Below, in pieces: positions 54,939 through 64,000 of a stretch of DNA of 64,000 bases. The notes under the pieces are model-generated. The model ran no database searches and was not told the origin of the DNA. It saw only the letters and a program-made list of their open reading frames with translations. A program made the translations under genes and the position numbers. Position 1 is the first letter of the stretch. Each line of letters begins with the position of its first letter. The stretch is from Burkholderia pyrrocinia (GTDB lineage Bacteria; Pseudomonadota; Gammaproteobacteria; Burkholderiales; Burkholderiaceae), in contig NZ_CP024902.1 in the NCBI RefSeq assembly GCF_003330765.1, forward strand, positions 1,488,001 to 1,552,000, written 5' to 3'.

Positions 54939-55868
54939 TCACGCGCTCAACCGGTCGACGATCGCGCGCAGCGATTCGTAGCCCTTCTTCGCATACGGGT
55001 AGCTCGGCGCGACCGCCGGATCCTGCTCGGCCTCGACGACGAGCCAGCCTTCGTAGCCGGCGTCCTTCAGCGTGCGCAGCGTCGCCTCGTAGTCGAGCGC
55101 GCCGTCGCCCGGCACCGTGAACGTGCCGTTGATCACGCCGTTCAGGAAGCTCCAGCCGTCGTTGCGTGCCTGCGTGACGACCTGCGGCCGCACGTCCTTG
55201 CAATGCACGTGGACCACGCGCGACACGTGCTTCTTCAGCAGCGTCACCGGGTCGGCCGCGCCGCCGAAATACGCGTGGCCCGTGTCGAACAGCAGGAACA
55301 CCTTGGCCTGATCAGTCAGCGCCATCAGCCGGTCGACGTCGTCCGGCGATTCGACGTAGGCGCCCATGTGGTGATGGTAGGCGAGCTTGATCCCGTACGT
55401 GTCGAGCAGATGCGCGCCGAATGCGTCGAGGCGCGCCGCGTAGCGCTGCCACGCGGCATCGTCGACGAAGCGCGGCCGCTTCGCGACCGGCGTGTCGATG
55501 CTGCCCTGGATCGTGCCCGCGCATTCGCCGTAGACGACCACCTTCACGTCGTTGACCTGCAGCTTCGTCAGGTGCGCGCGGCAGCGCTCGATTTCCGCGG
55601 CGACCGCATCGGCGTCGCTCATGCCCGGCTCGACTTCCGCGAGAAAGCCCGAATACCAGCCCGACACGCAGACGAGCCCGAATTCGGCGAGCTTCGCCTT
55701 CAGCTCGGGGCCCGTCTTCGGAAACTTGTTGCCGAGCTCGAAGCCCGCGTAGCCGATTTCGGCGCCTTCCTTCAGCGCCGTTTCGAGCGGCGTCTCGCCG
55801 CCGAGCGACGGCAGGTCGTCGTTCATCCACGACAGGGGATTGATACCGATGCGGACGTTCCAGCTCAT
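54939..55868 (-). CDS. iolE: Myo-inosose-2 dehydratase IolE
   Basis: A 309-residue TIM-barrel sugar isomerase-like enzyme that dehydrates scyllo-inosose to the diketo compound used by IolD. The family start RIGINPLSWMNDDLPSLGG and metal-site segments (YHHHMGAYVE, DTGHAYFGG, HCKD) are present. It is transcribed with iolD and iolB. Confidence 0.95.
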   Translation of the reverse strand: MSWNVRIGINPLSWMNDDLPSLGGETPLETALKEGAEIGYAGFELGNKFPKTGPELKAKLAEFGLVCVSGWYSGFLAEVEPGMSDADAVAAEIERCRAHLTKLQVNDVKVVVYGECAGTIQGSIDTPVAKRPRFVDDAAWQRYAARLDAFGAHLLDTYGIKLAYHHHMGAYVESPDDVDRLMALTDQAKVFLLFDTGHAYFGGAADPVTLLKKHVSRVVHVHCKDVRPQVVTQARNDGWSFLNGVINGTFTVPGDGALDYEATLRTLKDAGYEGWLVVEAEQDPAVAPSYPYAKKGYESLRAIVDRLSA

Positions 55869-55929
55869 GAGGTGCTTCCTTGGTTCGGGTGTTGTTTGGG
55901 CGGGGCGGGTGCGTGGGCAGCGCGCGGCA

Positions 55930-57813
55930 TCAGCGCCGCTGCCGGGTCTTTGCGTCGAGATACGTGCGGTGCGCCTGCTCGACGCCGGTGCGCCCGGACA
56001 CCTGCGGCACCGCGACTTCCCACCACGCGCCGCCGTCGTCGGTCGTGCGCCGGTGCGTGGTGTCGATCACGAGCACCTGGCTTTTCTTCGCCGCACGGGC
56101 ACGGCGCATTTCGCTGCGCAGTTCGCCGACGTCGCGCACGTGCACGGCTTCGGCGCCCATCGCGCGCGCATGCATCGCGAAGTCGATCGTCGAACGCTCG
56201 CCGCCTTCCGGCACGCAGTCGTCGAGCATGTTGTTGAAGCTCGCGCCGCCGCAATTCAGTTGCAGCCGCTCGATGCAGCCGTAGCCGCGGTTGTCGAGGA
56301 TCACGACGATGATCTTGCGGCCGAGCATCACGGAGGTGGCGAGTTCCGCGTTCAGCATCATGTACGAGCCGTCGCCGACGATCACGATCACCTCGCGCTC
56401 GGGCCGCGCGAGCTTGGCGCCCAGGCCGCCCGCGACTTCGTAGCCCATGCACGAGTACGCATAGTCCATGTGATAGTTGCCCGGCACGCCGCTGCGCCAC
56501 AGCTTGTGCAACTCGGCCGGTAGCGTGCCGGCCGCGCATACGACGAGGTCGTCGCGCGCGCTGTCGCGCCCGGCGTCGGCCGCGGAATCGCGCACCGCGC
56601 CGATCACTTCCGCGTCGTACGGCAGCGTGTCCTTCGGCATGCGCGTCGTCAGCTCGGTCACGCGCGCGTTCCACGCGGCGGCCTGGTCGCGGTTGCTGGC
56701 CGTCCATGCCGGATCGGCGTGCCAGCCAGCCAGCGCGGCCGACAACTGGCCGAGGCCGGTGCGCGCATCGGCGACGAGCTGCCGGCCGCGTTTCTTGCCC
56801 GCGTCGAACGGCTGCACGTTCAGGCTCAGCAGCGTCGCGCCGCCATAGAGCGCGTGCGAGCCGGTCGTGAAGTCCTGCAGCCGCGTGCCGACCGCGAACA
56901 CGACGTCGGCCTGCGCGGCCGCGCGGTTCGCGGCGGGCGAGCCCGTCACGCCGATCGACCCGAGGTTCAGCGGATGGTCCCACGCGAGGCTGCCCTTGCC
57001 GGCCTGCGATTCGGCGACCGGCACGCCGTGCGTATCGGCGAACGCGCGCAGCGCGTCCCACGCCTGGCTGTACAGCACGCCGCCGCCCGCGACGATCAGC
57101 GGCTTCTTCGCGGCCTTCAGCACGTCGAGCGCGTCGGCGAGTTCGAGCGCATCGGCCGGCGGCCGGCGCATCCGGATCACCGGCGGCGCGAAGAAATCCT
57201 CGGGCCAGTCGTACGCGAAGGTCTGCACGTCCTGCGGCAACGCGAGACACACGGGGCCGCATTGCGCGGGGTCGGTCATCACCTGGATCGCGCGCGGCAG
57301 CGCGACGAGCAATTGCTCGGGCGACGTGATCCGGTCGAAGTAGCGCGTGACGGGGCGAAAGCAGTCGTTCGCGCTGACGTCGCCCTGTTCGAAGTCCTCG
57401 ATCTGCTGCAGCACGGGGTCGGGCAGCCGCGACACGAACACGTCGCCGGGCAACAGCAGCAGCGGCAAGCGGCCGACGTGCGCGAGCGCGGCCGACGTCA
57501 GCATGTTGGTCGCGCCGGGGCCGATGCTCGACGTCGCGGCCATCATCCGCTGGCGGAAATTCGCTTTCGCGAACGCGACGGCCGCGTTGGCCATCCCTTG
57601 CTCGTTGTGCGCGCGAAACGTCGGCAGCCGGTCCTTCTCGGCATGCAGCGCTTCGCCGAGCCCGGCCACGTTGCCGTGGCCGAAGATCGCGAACACGCCG
57701 CCGCAGTACGGCAGGATCTCGGTGCGGCCGTCGGGCTGGACGACTTCGGCGCGCAGGGCGGCCAGGTAGCGCACGAGCGCCTGGCTGACGGTCAGTCTTA
57801 CGGTGGTGGTCAT
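55930..57813 (-). CDS. iolD: 3D-trihydroxycyclohexane-1,2-dione hydrolase IolD
   Basis: A 627-residue thiamine-diphosphate enzyme that hydrolyses the cyclic diketone to 5-deoxy-glucuronate. It has the three-domain layout of the acetolactate synthase family. The activating glutamate is in the N-terminal FRAHNEQGM region, and the ThDP-binding GDG...N motif is VGDGSYMMLNAE. It lies 46 bp downstream of iolC on the minus strand. Confidence 0.95.
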   Translation of the reverse strand: MTTTVRLTVSQALVRYLAALRAEVVQPDGRTEILPYCGGVFAIFGHGNVAGLGEALHAEKDRLPTFRAHNEQGMANAAVAFAKANFRQRMMAATSSIGPGATNMLTSAALAHVGRLPLLLLPGDVFVSRLPDPVLQQIEDFEQGDVSANDCFRPVTRYFDRITSPEQLLVALPRAIQVMTDPAQCGPVCLALPQDVQTFAYDWPEDFFAPPVIRMRRPPADALELADALDVLKAAKKPLIVAGGGVLYSQAWDALRAFADTHGVPVAESQAGKGSLAWDHPLNLGSIGVTGSPAANRAAAQADVVFAVGTRLQDFTTGSHALYGGATLLSLNVQPFDAGKKRGRQLVADARTGLGQLSAALAGWHADPAWTASNRDQAAAWNARVTELTTRMPKDTLPYDAEVIGAVRDSAADAGRDSARDDLVVCAAGTLPAELHKLWRSGVPGNYHMDYAYSCMGYEVAGGLGAKLARPEREVIVIVGDGSYMMLNAELATSVMLGRKIIVVILDNRGYGCIERLQLNCGGASFNNMLDDCVPEGGERSTIDFAMHARAMGAEAVHVRDVGELRSEMRRARAAKKSQVLVIDTTHRRTTDDGGAWWEVAVPQVSGRTGVEQAHRTYLDAKTRQRR

Positions 57814-57859
57814 CGTCGGTCGATAGAGAGAAGTCGGGTGGTCGTCACGAACACGGGCA

Positions 57860-59818
57860 TCAGGCTGCTGCTGCGGCGCGCGCGGCGGCCCGGCGGCCCA
57901 GCCACGCGTCGACCAGTTGCGCGAAGTTGCCGGCCACTTCGTCGATCAGCGCCTGATCGTCGATCCGGCCCGCGAACCACTTCAGCGACGCATCGGCCCA
58001 CAGCGTGCGCCCGACCATGAAGCCCTTGACGATCGGGTTGGTCGCCGAGCGGAAGCTGTCGACGAGGTATTGCAGCGGCTGGTTCAGCCCGAGGATCACC
58101 GCGCCGCGGCAGTGCGGATCGCGCTCCGCGATCAGCGCGGCGAGCCGCGCCCAGCCGTCGGCGCTCAACGGCGTGAGCTTCCACCATTCGGGTTTCACGC
58201 CGAGGTTGTAGAAGCGCGCGACCGTGCGCAGCACCGCGTCGTCCTCGGTGCCGGCCGGCGTGACCGCGCGCGGCGGAATCATTTCCAGCAGCAGCTCGTT
58301 GCCGCTCGCCCGCGTGGCTTCCCACAGTTCGAGCACGCGCTGCTCCTGCTCGACGCGCAGGTCGACGTGGTCGTCGGGGTGATAGTGAACGAGGCACTTC
58401 ACGACCTGCTCGGTCGGCCAGTGCGTGAGCGACGAGCCGACCGAGCGCGTCTCGTCGAAGCGCAGCGGCCGCGAGCCCGGCAGCTCGACCGGTCGGCCGA
58501 CCCACCAGCCGCGCCCGGTGGCCGACGCGAGCGCGTCGCTGCCGTACGCGCCGCCGTCGATCAGCACGCCGACGTGGCCTTCGATATGGCGATCGCGCTC
58601 GACCTGTTCGGCCGCGCGCACGAGCAGGCGCTTCAGCGTCTTGATCCGCGCTTCGTCCGCGCCGGCCTGCACCGCGAGTTCGTAGAACTGGCTGCGATGG
58701 TCGAACGCCATCACGCACAGGTCGTCCCATTCGCGGCGCGGCACCGTGACGCGATGCAGGTGCGCGAGCGTGCGGTCGGCGTCGACCACGGGATTGCGGC
58801 TGCCGTCGAACCAGTGCGCGAGTTCGGCCGGCGTCGGCATCGCGGCCGAGCACGCGTGGCGCGACACGACGATCGCGCCGCACGCATTCGCGATGCGCGT
58901 CGATTCGACCCAGTCGCGGCCGCGCAGCAGCCCCGACAGCAGGCCCGACAGGAACGCGTCGCCCGCGCCGAGCACGTTGAGCACCTCGACGCGTTCGCCG
59001 ACGAAGGTCGGCGCATCGTCGATGCGCGCGGGGATGTCGCCCTCGATCACGCAGCAGCCGAGCGCGCCGCGCTTGACCACCAGCGCGGCGCCGGTCGTGC
59101 GGCGCACGGCCTCGAGCGACGCGATCAGGTCGTGCGGCACGCCGCCCGCGATCAGGAACTCCTCCTCGGTGCCGACCAGCAGGTCGAATTCGCCGAGCAC
59201 CTGCTGCAGTTGCCGCGTCACCTGCGCGTCCGGCACGTAGCGGTTCTCGCCCGCGCCGCGCGCGGTCAGCCCCCACAGCACGGGCCGGTAGTCGATGTCG
59301 AGAATCCGCACGACGCCGTGGCGGCGCGCGTAGCCGAGCGCGGTCAGCGACGCTTCGCGCGTGGCCGGCGTCGACAGATGTGTGCCGGTGATCGCGAGCG
59401 CGCGGCAGCCGGCGATGAAGTCCTCCCGGATCTCGTCGGCGCGCACGGCCATGTCCGCGCAGTTCTCGCGCATGAACAGCAGCGGGAACGTGTCGCGATC
59501 CTTCAGCCCGAGCAGCACCAGCGCGGTGAGGCGCTCACCGTCGGTCTGCAGCTGGCTCGTGTCGCAGCCTTCGCGCTCGAGCGTCTCGCGCAGGAAGCGG
59601 CCCATCTGCTCGTCGCCGACGCGCGAGATCATCGCGGTCTTCAGCCCGAGCCGGGCCACGCCGAACGCGACGTTGCCCGACGAGCCGCCGAGATACATCT
59701 GGAAGCTGCGCGCGTCTTCCAGGCGGCTGCCGTACTGCTGCGCATAGAGATCCACGGCCACGCGGCCGAGGCAGGCGAGATCGATGGGGCGGTCACTCGG
59801 AAAGTTCAGCAGGCTCAT
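57860..59818 (-). CDS. iolC: 5-dehydro-2-deoxygluconokinase fused to DUF2090 aldolase-like domain (IolC)
   Basis: A 652-residue bifunctional protein. Residues 1-330 are a PfkB-family kinase (ACLGRVAVDLYAQQYG start, anion hole and catalytic base in LGAGDAFLSGLL) that phosphorylates 2-deoxy-5-keto-gluconate. Residues about 345-652 are a DUF2090 domain of aldolase-like TIM-barrel type, which may cleave the phosphorylated product (the IolJ role). The start at 59818 (MSLLNFPSD) removes 38 unlikely residues. It is the first gene of the minus-strand iol operon, facing the transporter genes. Confidence 0.93.
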   Translation of the reverse strand: MSLLNFPSDRPIDLACLGRVAVDLYAQQYGSRLEDARSFQMYLGGSSGNVAFGVARLGLKTAMISRVGDEQMGRFLRETLEREGCDTSQLQTDGERLTALVLLGLKDRDTFPLLFMRENCADMAVRADEIREDFIAGCRALAITGTHLSTPATREASLTALGYARRHGVVRILDIDYRPVLWGLTARGAGENRYVPDAQVTRQLQQVLGEFDLLVGTEEEFLIAGGVPHDLIASLEAVRRTTGAALVVKRGALGCCVIEGDIPARIDDAPTFVGERVEVLNVLGAGDAFLSGLLSGLLRGRDWVESTRIANACGAIVVSRHACSAAMPTPAELAHWFDGSRNPVVDADRTLAHLHRVTVPRREWDDLCVMAFDHRSQFYELAVQAGADEARIKTLKRLLVRAAEQVERDRHIEGHVGVLIDGGAYGSDALASATGRGWWVGRPVELPGSRPLRFDETRSVGSSLTHWPTEQVVKCLVHYHPDDHVDLRVEQEQRVLELWEATRASGNELLLEMIPPRAVTPAGTEDDAVLRTVARFYNLGVKPEWWKLTPLSADGWARLAALIAERDPHCRGAVILGLNQPLQYLVDSFRSATNPIVKGFMVGRTLWADASLKWFAGRIDDQALIDEVAGNFAQLVDAWLGRRAAARAAAAA

Positions 59819-59965
59819 ATCACGTGTCACGCTCGCAGCCGGCGCTGGGCCATGCCGGCAGATTAGGGGGCCGATCCGCTCGCCGGTGGCTGCCGCAACG
59901 TGCGCTGCACGACGCGAGGTTGCCTGCCGCAAGGAATCGGGCTACGGACGCAGTCTAGACTTTTT

Positions 59966-59979
59966 GGAAATCCAGTTCC
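59966..59979. promoter_or_regulatory. Candidate IolR operator 1 (GGAA-N6-TTCC)
   Basis: GGAA-ATCCAG-TTCC is an exact match to the GGAA-N6-TTCC motif reported for the RpiR-type repressor IolR in rhizobia. It lies between the divergent inositol operons, where such a repressor would act. Confidence 0.65.
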
Positions 59980-59995
59980 CTAGGTGAAATCACGT

Positions 59996-60009
59996 AGAAA
60001 TAAATTTCC
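59996..60009. promoter_or_regulatory. Candidate IolR operator 2 (one mismatch)
   Basis: AGAA-ATAAAT-TTCC differs from GGAA-N6-TTCC by one base. It starts exactly 30 bp after operator 1, close to three helical turns, so dimers bound to both would face the same side of the DNA. Confidence 0.55.
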
Positions 60010-60127
60010 AAAATTTCGAGGAAGTGATCTACAGTTTCATCCGGATGCTTCAGTCCGTATCGGACTCGGCCCGGCGGCGCGCAACGCGCCGTCTTCCGCC
60101 CCCCGGAGATGAGGAGACAGAGTGATC

Positions 60128-61054
60128 ATGAAGACCAAGCTGATGGCCGTCGCGGCCGCCGCGATCCTGGCGACGCCGCTCGCGCACGCCGAGAAGATCG
60201 GCGTGACGATGGCGTCGTTCGACGACACGTTCCTGACCATCCTGCGCAACGGCATCGCCGACGCAGCGAAGAAGGACGGCGCGACGGTGCAGATCGAGGA
60301 CGGCGGCAACGACGTCGGCAAGCAGTTGAGCCAGGTCCAGAACATGATCGCGCAGAAGGTCGACGCGATCATCGTGAACGCGGTCGATACCGACGCGACG
60401 CCGAAGATCACGAAGATGGTAACGGCGGCGAAGATCCCGCTCGTCTACGTGAACCGCAAGCCGGTCGATTTCGACAAGCTGCCGGCCGGCGTCGCGGTCG
60501 TCGCGTCCGACGAGAAGCAGTCGGGCACGCTGCAGGCGCGTCAGGTGTGCAAGCTGCTCGGCGGCAAGGGCGACCTCCTCGTGCTGATGGGCGAACTGTC
60601 CAACGAATCGGCCCGCGCCCGCACCAAGGACATCGAGGACGTGATCGCGACGAAGGATTGCTCGGGCATGAAGATCGTCGACAAGCGCGAAGGCAAGTGG
60701 AGCCGCACGCAGGGCCAGGACATCACGATGAACTGGCTGAGCTCCGGGACCAAGTTCGACGCGATCGTGTCGAACAACGACGAAATGGCGATCGGCGCGA
60801 TCAACGCGCTGAAGGCCGCGCGCAAGTGGACGCCGAAGACCGTCGTCGCCGGCATCGACGCGACGCCGGACGGCCTCGCGTCGATGAAGAGCGGCGATCT
60901 GAAGGTGTCCGTCTACCAGAACGCGGTCGGGCAGGGCACGCAGGCGGTCGCCGCGGCGCTCAAGCTCGCGAAGAAGCAGAACGTCGACCGCTTCGTGAAC
61001 GTGCCGTTCGAGCTCGTGACGCCCGAGAACATGAACCAGTACGCCAAGCACTGA
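60128..61054 (+). CDS. Periplasmic sugar/inositol-binding protein (CUT2 ABC)
   Basis: A 308-residue periplasmic binding protein of the ribose/inositol type (peripla_BP_4). The signal peptide is clear (residues 1-20, cleavage after AHA), followed by EKIGVTMASFDDTFLTILRNG. With the following ATPase and permease it forms a CUT2 importer. Position opposite iolCDEB makes myo-inositol the likely ligand (IbpA-like). An in-frame GTG at 60122 is closer to the ribosome site; the ATG gives a standard signal peptide. Confidence 0.92.
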   Translation: MKTKLMAVAAAAILATPLAHAEKIGVTMASFDDTFLTILRNGIADAAKKDGATVQIEDGGNDVGKQLSQVQNMIAQKVDAIIVNAVDTDATPKITKMVTAAKIPLVYVNRKPVDFDKLPAGVAVVASDEKQSGTLQARQVCKLLGGKGDLLVLMGELSNESARARTKDIEDVIATKDCSGMKIVDKREGKWSRTQGQDITMNWLSSGTKFDAIVSNNDEMAIGAINALKAARKWTPKTVVAGIDATPDGLASMKSGDLKVSVYQNAVGQGTQAVAAALKLAKKQNVDRFVNVPFELVTPENMNQYAKH

Positions 61055-61123
61055 CCGGCTTTTCCGTTGAACTGCGTGGGCCCGGCATCGCCGGGTTCGC
61101 GTGCGACTTGTCGAGGAACGTCC

Positions 61124-62716
61124 ATGTTTACAGCCAGGATCGCGCGCCCGATGGCCGGCGACGACGCGCCGGCCCCTTCGTCTGGATCGCCCGGATCGTC
61201 CCCTCCGGACGCGCCGCCGGCTTCTGCCGCGGCCGACTGCGTGCTCGAGGTGCGCGGCGTCGGCAAGTCGTTCCCGGGCGTCGTCGCGCTCGACGGCGTG
61301 CAGTTCCGCGTGCGCCGCGGCACCGTCCATGCGCTGATGGGCGAGAACGGCGCGGGCAAGTCGACGCTGATGAAGATCATCGCGGGCGTCTACACGCCCG
61401 ATCAGGGCGAAATCCTGATCAATGGCGAACCCGTCGTGCTGCACGGCCCGCTCGATGCGCTCAATCGCGGGATCGCGATGATCCATCAGGAGCTGAACCT
61501 GATGCCGTACATGACGGTCGCGGAGAACATCTGGATCCGCCGCGAACCGAAGAACCGCTTCGGCCTGATCGATCACACGGAGTTGCGTCGCCGCACGGCC
61601 GCGCTGTTCGAGCGGCTGTCGATCGACATCGATCCGGAAACCGACGTGCGCACGCTGACGGTCGCGAGCCGCCAGATGGTCGAGATCGCGAAGGCCGTGT
61701 CGTTCGACTCGGACGTGCTGATCATGGACGAGCCGACGTCGGCGCTGACCGACAAGGAAGTCACCCATCTGTTCCGGATCATTCGCCAGCTGCGCGAGCA
61801 GGGCAAGGGCATCGTCTACATCACGCACAAGATGAACGAGCTGTTCGAGATCGCCGACGAGTTCTCGGTGTTCCGCGACGGCAAGTACATCGGCACGCAT
61901 GCGTCGAGCGACGTCACGCGCGACGACATCATCCGCATGATGGTCGGGCGCGAGATCACGCAGATGTTCCCGAAGGAGGAGGTGCCGATCGGCGACGTCG
62001 TGCTGTCGGTGAAGAACCTCGGCGTCGACGGCGTGTTCCGCGATGTGAGCTTCGAGCTGCGCGCAGGCGAGATCCTCGGCGTCGCGGGCCTCGTCGGCTC
62101 GGGGCGTTCGAACGTTGCGGAGGCGCTGTTCGGCGTCGTGCCGGCCACGTCGGGCGAGATCCGGATCGACGGCAAGCCGGTGCGGATCGCGACGCCCGCG
62201 CAGGCGATGAAGCACGGGATGGCGTTCCTGACCGAGGACCGCAAGGACACCGGCTGCTTCCTGAATCTCGACCTGCTCGCGAACATGGAAGCGGCCGTGC
62301 TCAGCAACCGCTACGTGAAGTTCAATTTCGTGCAGCAGGCGCAGTTGAAGCGCGACTGCGAGGAAATGAGCCGGACGCTGCGCGTGAAGACGCCCGGGCT
62401 GCACGAGGAGATCCAGAACCTGTCGGGCGGCAACCAGCAGAAGGTGCTGATCGGCCGCTGGCTGCTCACGCAGCCGCGCATCCTGATCCTCGACGAACCG
62501 ACGCGCGGCATCGACGTCGGCGCGAAGGCCGAGATCCACCGGCTCGTCAGCGCGCTCGCCGGCAAGGGCGTCGCGGTGCTGATGATCTCGTCGGAGATGC
62601 CGGAGGTGCTGGGGATGAGCGACCGCGTGATGGTGATGCACGAAGGGCGCATGACCGGCATCGTCGAACGCAAGGACGCCGACCAGGTCCGCATCATGGA
62701 TCTCGCGTCGCGCTGA
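61124..62716 (+). CDS. CUT2 sugar ABC transporter ATPase (double domain)
   Basis: A 530-residue RbsA/IatA-type ATPase with two nucleotide-binding domains. The first has Walker [10 protein letters not shown] and Walker [11 protein letters not shown]. The second has the degenerate P-loop GLVGSGRSN and signature LSGGNQQK, as usual in this family. About 45 proline/alanine-rich residues precede the first domain. The start at 61124 has GAGGA six bases upstream. Predicted inositol importer subunit. Confidence 0.92.
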   Translation: MFTARIARPMAGDDAPAPSSGSPGSSPPDAPPASAAADCVLEVRGVGKSFPGVVALDGVQFRVRRGTVHALMGENGAGKSTLMKIIAGVYTPDQGEILINGEPVVLHGPLDALNRGIAMIHQELNLMPYMTVAENIWIRREPKNRFGLIDHTELRRRTAALFERLSIDIDPETDVRTLTVASRQMVEIAKAVSFDSDVLIMDEPTSALTDKEVTHLFRIIRQLREQGKGIVYITHKMNELFEIADEFSVFRDGKYIGTHASSDVTRDDIIRMMVGREITQMFPKEEVPIGDVVLSVKNLGVDGVFRDVSFELRAGEILGVAGLVGSGRSNVAEALFGVVPATSGEIRIDGKPVRIATPAQAMKHGMAFLTEDRKDTGCFLNLDLLANMEAAVLSNRYVKFNFVQQAQLKRDCEEMSRTLRVKTPGLHEEIQNLSGGNQQKVLIGRWLLTQPRILILDEPTRGIDVGAKAEIHRLVSALAGKGVAVLMISSEMPEVLGMSDRVMVMHEGRMTGIVERKDADQVRIMDLASR

Positions 62717-62743
62717 GCCGAAACAAGCATGGAGACAACTGAA

Positions 62744-63769
62744 ATGGGCAACCTGAATCCGGTCGCGGACGCGCAGACCATGACAATCAAGGCGCGGCAC
62801 ACGAAGTGGCCGCCCGAGCTGAGCATCTTTCTCGTGCTGGTCGGCATCAGCCTGTTCTTCGAGATCGTCGGCTGGGTCGTCGTCGGCCAGAGCTTCCTGT
62901 TCAACGCCGAGCGGCTCGAGATCATCGTGTTGCAGATGGCCGTGATCGGCATCATCGCGGTCGGCGTGAACCTCGTGATCATCACCAGCGGGATCGACCT
63001 GTCGTCGGGGTCGGTCGTGGCTGCCGCGGCGGTCGTGTCGGCGAGCCTCGCGCAGGTGTCCGACTTCCCGCGCGCGGTGTTTCCGCACCTGACCGACCTG
63101 CCGATCATCTGGCCCGTGCTCGCCGGCGTGTGCGTCGGGCTGCTGGTCGGCCTGCTGAACGGCACGCTGATCGCGATGACGGGCATTCCGCCGTTCATCG
63201 CGACGCTCGGCACGATGGTGGCCGCGCGCGGGTTCGCGAAGTGGTTCACCAACGGGATGCCCGTGTCGATGCTGACCGACCCGTTCGCGGCCATTGGCGC
63301 GGGGGCGAACCCCGTGATCATCTTTCTCGTGATCGCCGCGATCTTCCACGTCGTGCTGCGCTACACGCGCTTCGGCAAGTACACCTACGCGATCGGCGCG
63401 AACCGTCATGCGGCCGTCGTGTCGGGCATCAACGTCACGCGTCACCTGATCTTCGTCTATGCGATCGCGGGCCTCCTGAGCGGAATCGCGGGCACCGTGA
63501 CGGCCGCGCGCGCGATCTCGGGCCAGTCGGGCATGGGCGTGATGTACGAACTCGACGCGATCGCGGCCGTCGTGATCGGCGGCACGTCGCTGTCGGGCGG
63601 CCTCGGCCGCGTGACGGGCACCGTGATCGGCGTGCTGATCCTCGGCGTGATGACGTCGGGCTTCACGTTCATCCGCATCGACGCGTATTACCAGGAGATG
63701 GTCAAGGGCGCGATCATCGTCGCGGCCGTGATCGCCGACCAGTATCGCAACAAGAAGACGCGTCGCTGA
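62744..63769 (+). CDS. CUT2 sugar ABC transporter permease
   Basis: A 341-residue RbsC-like membrane permease with about eight to ten helices and conserved segments ITSGIDLSSGSVVAAAAVV, TGIPPFIATLGTM and VIGGTSLSGGLGRVTGT. The start at 62744 is chosen because GGAGA at 62731-62735 is 8 bp upstream; the ATG at 62729 overlaps that site. It completes the transporter of the binding-protein and ATPase genes. Confidence 0.93.
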   Translation: MGNLNPVADAQTMTIKARHTKWPPELSIFLVLVGISLFFEIVGWVVVGQSFLFNAERLEIIVLQMAVIGIIAVGVNLVIITSGIDLSSGSVVAAAAVVSASLAQVSDFPRAVFPHLTDLPIIWPVLAGVCVGLLVGLLNGTLIAMTGIPPFIATLGTMVAARGFAKWFTNGMPVSMLTDPFAAIGAGANPVIIFLVIAAIFHVVLRYTRFGKYTYAIGANRHAAVVSGINVTRHLIFVYAIAGLLSGIAGTVTAARAISGQSGMGVMYELDAIAAVVIGGTSLSGGLGRVTGTVIGVLILGVMTSGFTFIRIDAYYQEMVKGAIIVAAVIADQYRNKKTRR

Positions 63770-63812
63770 CCGCACGCGTCCGACCGGATACCGCATTGAC
63801 CAAGGAAGCCTG

Positions 63813-64000
63813 ATGAAGATCGCGCTGGACCCCTACATGATTCGCCACCTGCCGCTCGACCGGTTGCCGCACGCGGTGGCCGAGCTCGGCTACGACCAGA
63901 TCGAGCTGTCGCCGCGCAGCGACTTCCTCGACTGGTGGGTGATGCCGCGTGCGACGCGCGAGCGCATGGCCGGGTTTCGCCAGGCAATGCGCGCGAGCGG
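63813..64000 (+). CDS. Sugar phosphate isomerase/epimerase (IolE/IolH-like), N-terminal part
   Basis: The first 62 complete codons of a TIM-barrel protein (MKIALDPYMIRHLPLDRLPH, then LGYDQIELSPRSDF) typical of the xylose-isomerase-like superfamily that includes IolE, IolH and IolI. It starts 43 bp after the permease with AAGGAA upstream, so it belongs to the inositol transport operon. The gene is cut by the window end; the exact enzyme cannot be told. Confidence 0.8.
   Translation, partial: MKIALDPYMIRHLPLDRLPHAVAELGYDQIELSPRSDFLDWWVMPRATRERMAGFRQAMRAS

Larger units (their letters stand above)
59819..60127. other. Divergent promoter region of the inositol genes
   Basis: This 309-bp gap separates iolC and the transporter operon. 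The AT-rich middle (59955-60030) holds two IolR-type operators and the 9-bp inverted repeat TTTGGAAAT/ATTTCCAAA (59963-59971, 60004-60012). GAGGAGA at 60111-60117 is the ribosome site of the binding-protein gene. No strong sigma-70 pair stands out. Confidence 0.6.

Noticed and set aside
60050..63796. 1248-codon minus-strand frame opposite the inositol transporter
   Set aside because: Shadow of three clear transporter genes with good ribosome sites; sequence is a charged, repetitive composition artefact.
1..64000. Search for mobile elements, CRISPR arrays, tRNA and rRNA genes
   Set aside because: No transposase, integrase, phage gene, regularly spaced repeat or tRNA-like cloverleaf was recognised; gene density leaves little room for them.

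Overview
The window looks like chromosome 1 of a Burkholderia, most likely the B. cepacia complex. The base composition is very GC-rich with strong G/C third-position bias. Housekeeping genes (glnS, alaS) sit beside Burkholderia-type accessory operons, and the proteins read like betaproteobacterial versions of their families. This is judged by reading; no database search was run. I see no insertion sequence, prophage, CRISPR array, tRNA or rRNA.

Layout. (1) 1-6430: after the tail of an unknown gene comes a two-sided lipid locus. A CDP-diglyceride synthase and a PlsC-type acyltransferase lie on the minus strand. On the plus strand are a CDP-alcohol phosphatidyltransferase, a hydrolase-methyltransferase fusion, a PAP2-dual-specificity phosphatase fusion and a small membrane protein. 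Together they resemble the little-studied E. coli ynbABCD set with additions, and form the best candidate here for an undescribed pathway. (2) 6508-22704: a GAF-GGDEF diguanylate cyclase is divergent from a nine-gene cellulose operon in the unusual order bcsB-Z-C-E-(F)-Q-A-G-R. Both c-di-GMP receptors (BcsA PilZ, BcsE GIL) and the phosphoethanolamine transferase BcsG are present, so modified cellulose is the predicted product. (3) 22759-25979: a minus-strand run of xapX, Na+/H+ antiporter, OsmC and pirin. (4) 26260-33839: an isochorismatase-family hydrolase, a LysR regulator and a LysR-divergent operon (xapX, amidohydrolase, DoxX, VOC protein, DUF1275, AlgE-like porin) of unknown substrate.

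(5) 33937-38110: a lipoprotein acid phosphatase and a di-haem peroxidase are divergent across a candidate Pho box, followed by a small exported protein and a NUDIX hydrolase. (6) 38224-48933: glnS, a glycine-zipper lipoprotein, an RBBP9-type hydrolase, a class III CoA transferase, alaS, a LysR/MFS divergent pair, a second NUDIX protein and a thioesterase. (7) 48943-53448: a livHMGF-type ABC transporter without a binding protein, then an SDR. (8) 53510-64000: the myo-inositol catabolism operon iolC-D-E-B plus a UPF0303 gene on the minus strand. It is divergent from a CUT2 inositol-type ABC transporter and a sugar-phosphate isomerase-like gene cut by the window end. The shared promoter region has two GGAA-N6-TTCC-type operators exactly 30 bp apart.

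Genes within operons are tightly coupled, with many ATGA stop/start overlaps, and several operons end in strong hairpins (22707-22740, 33865-33894, 38147-38172, 45352-45389).
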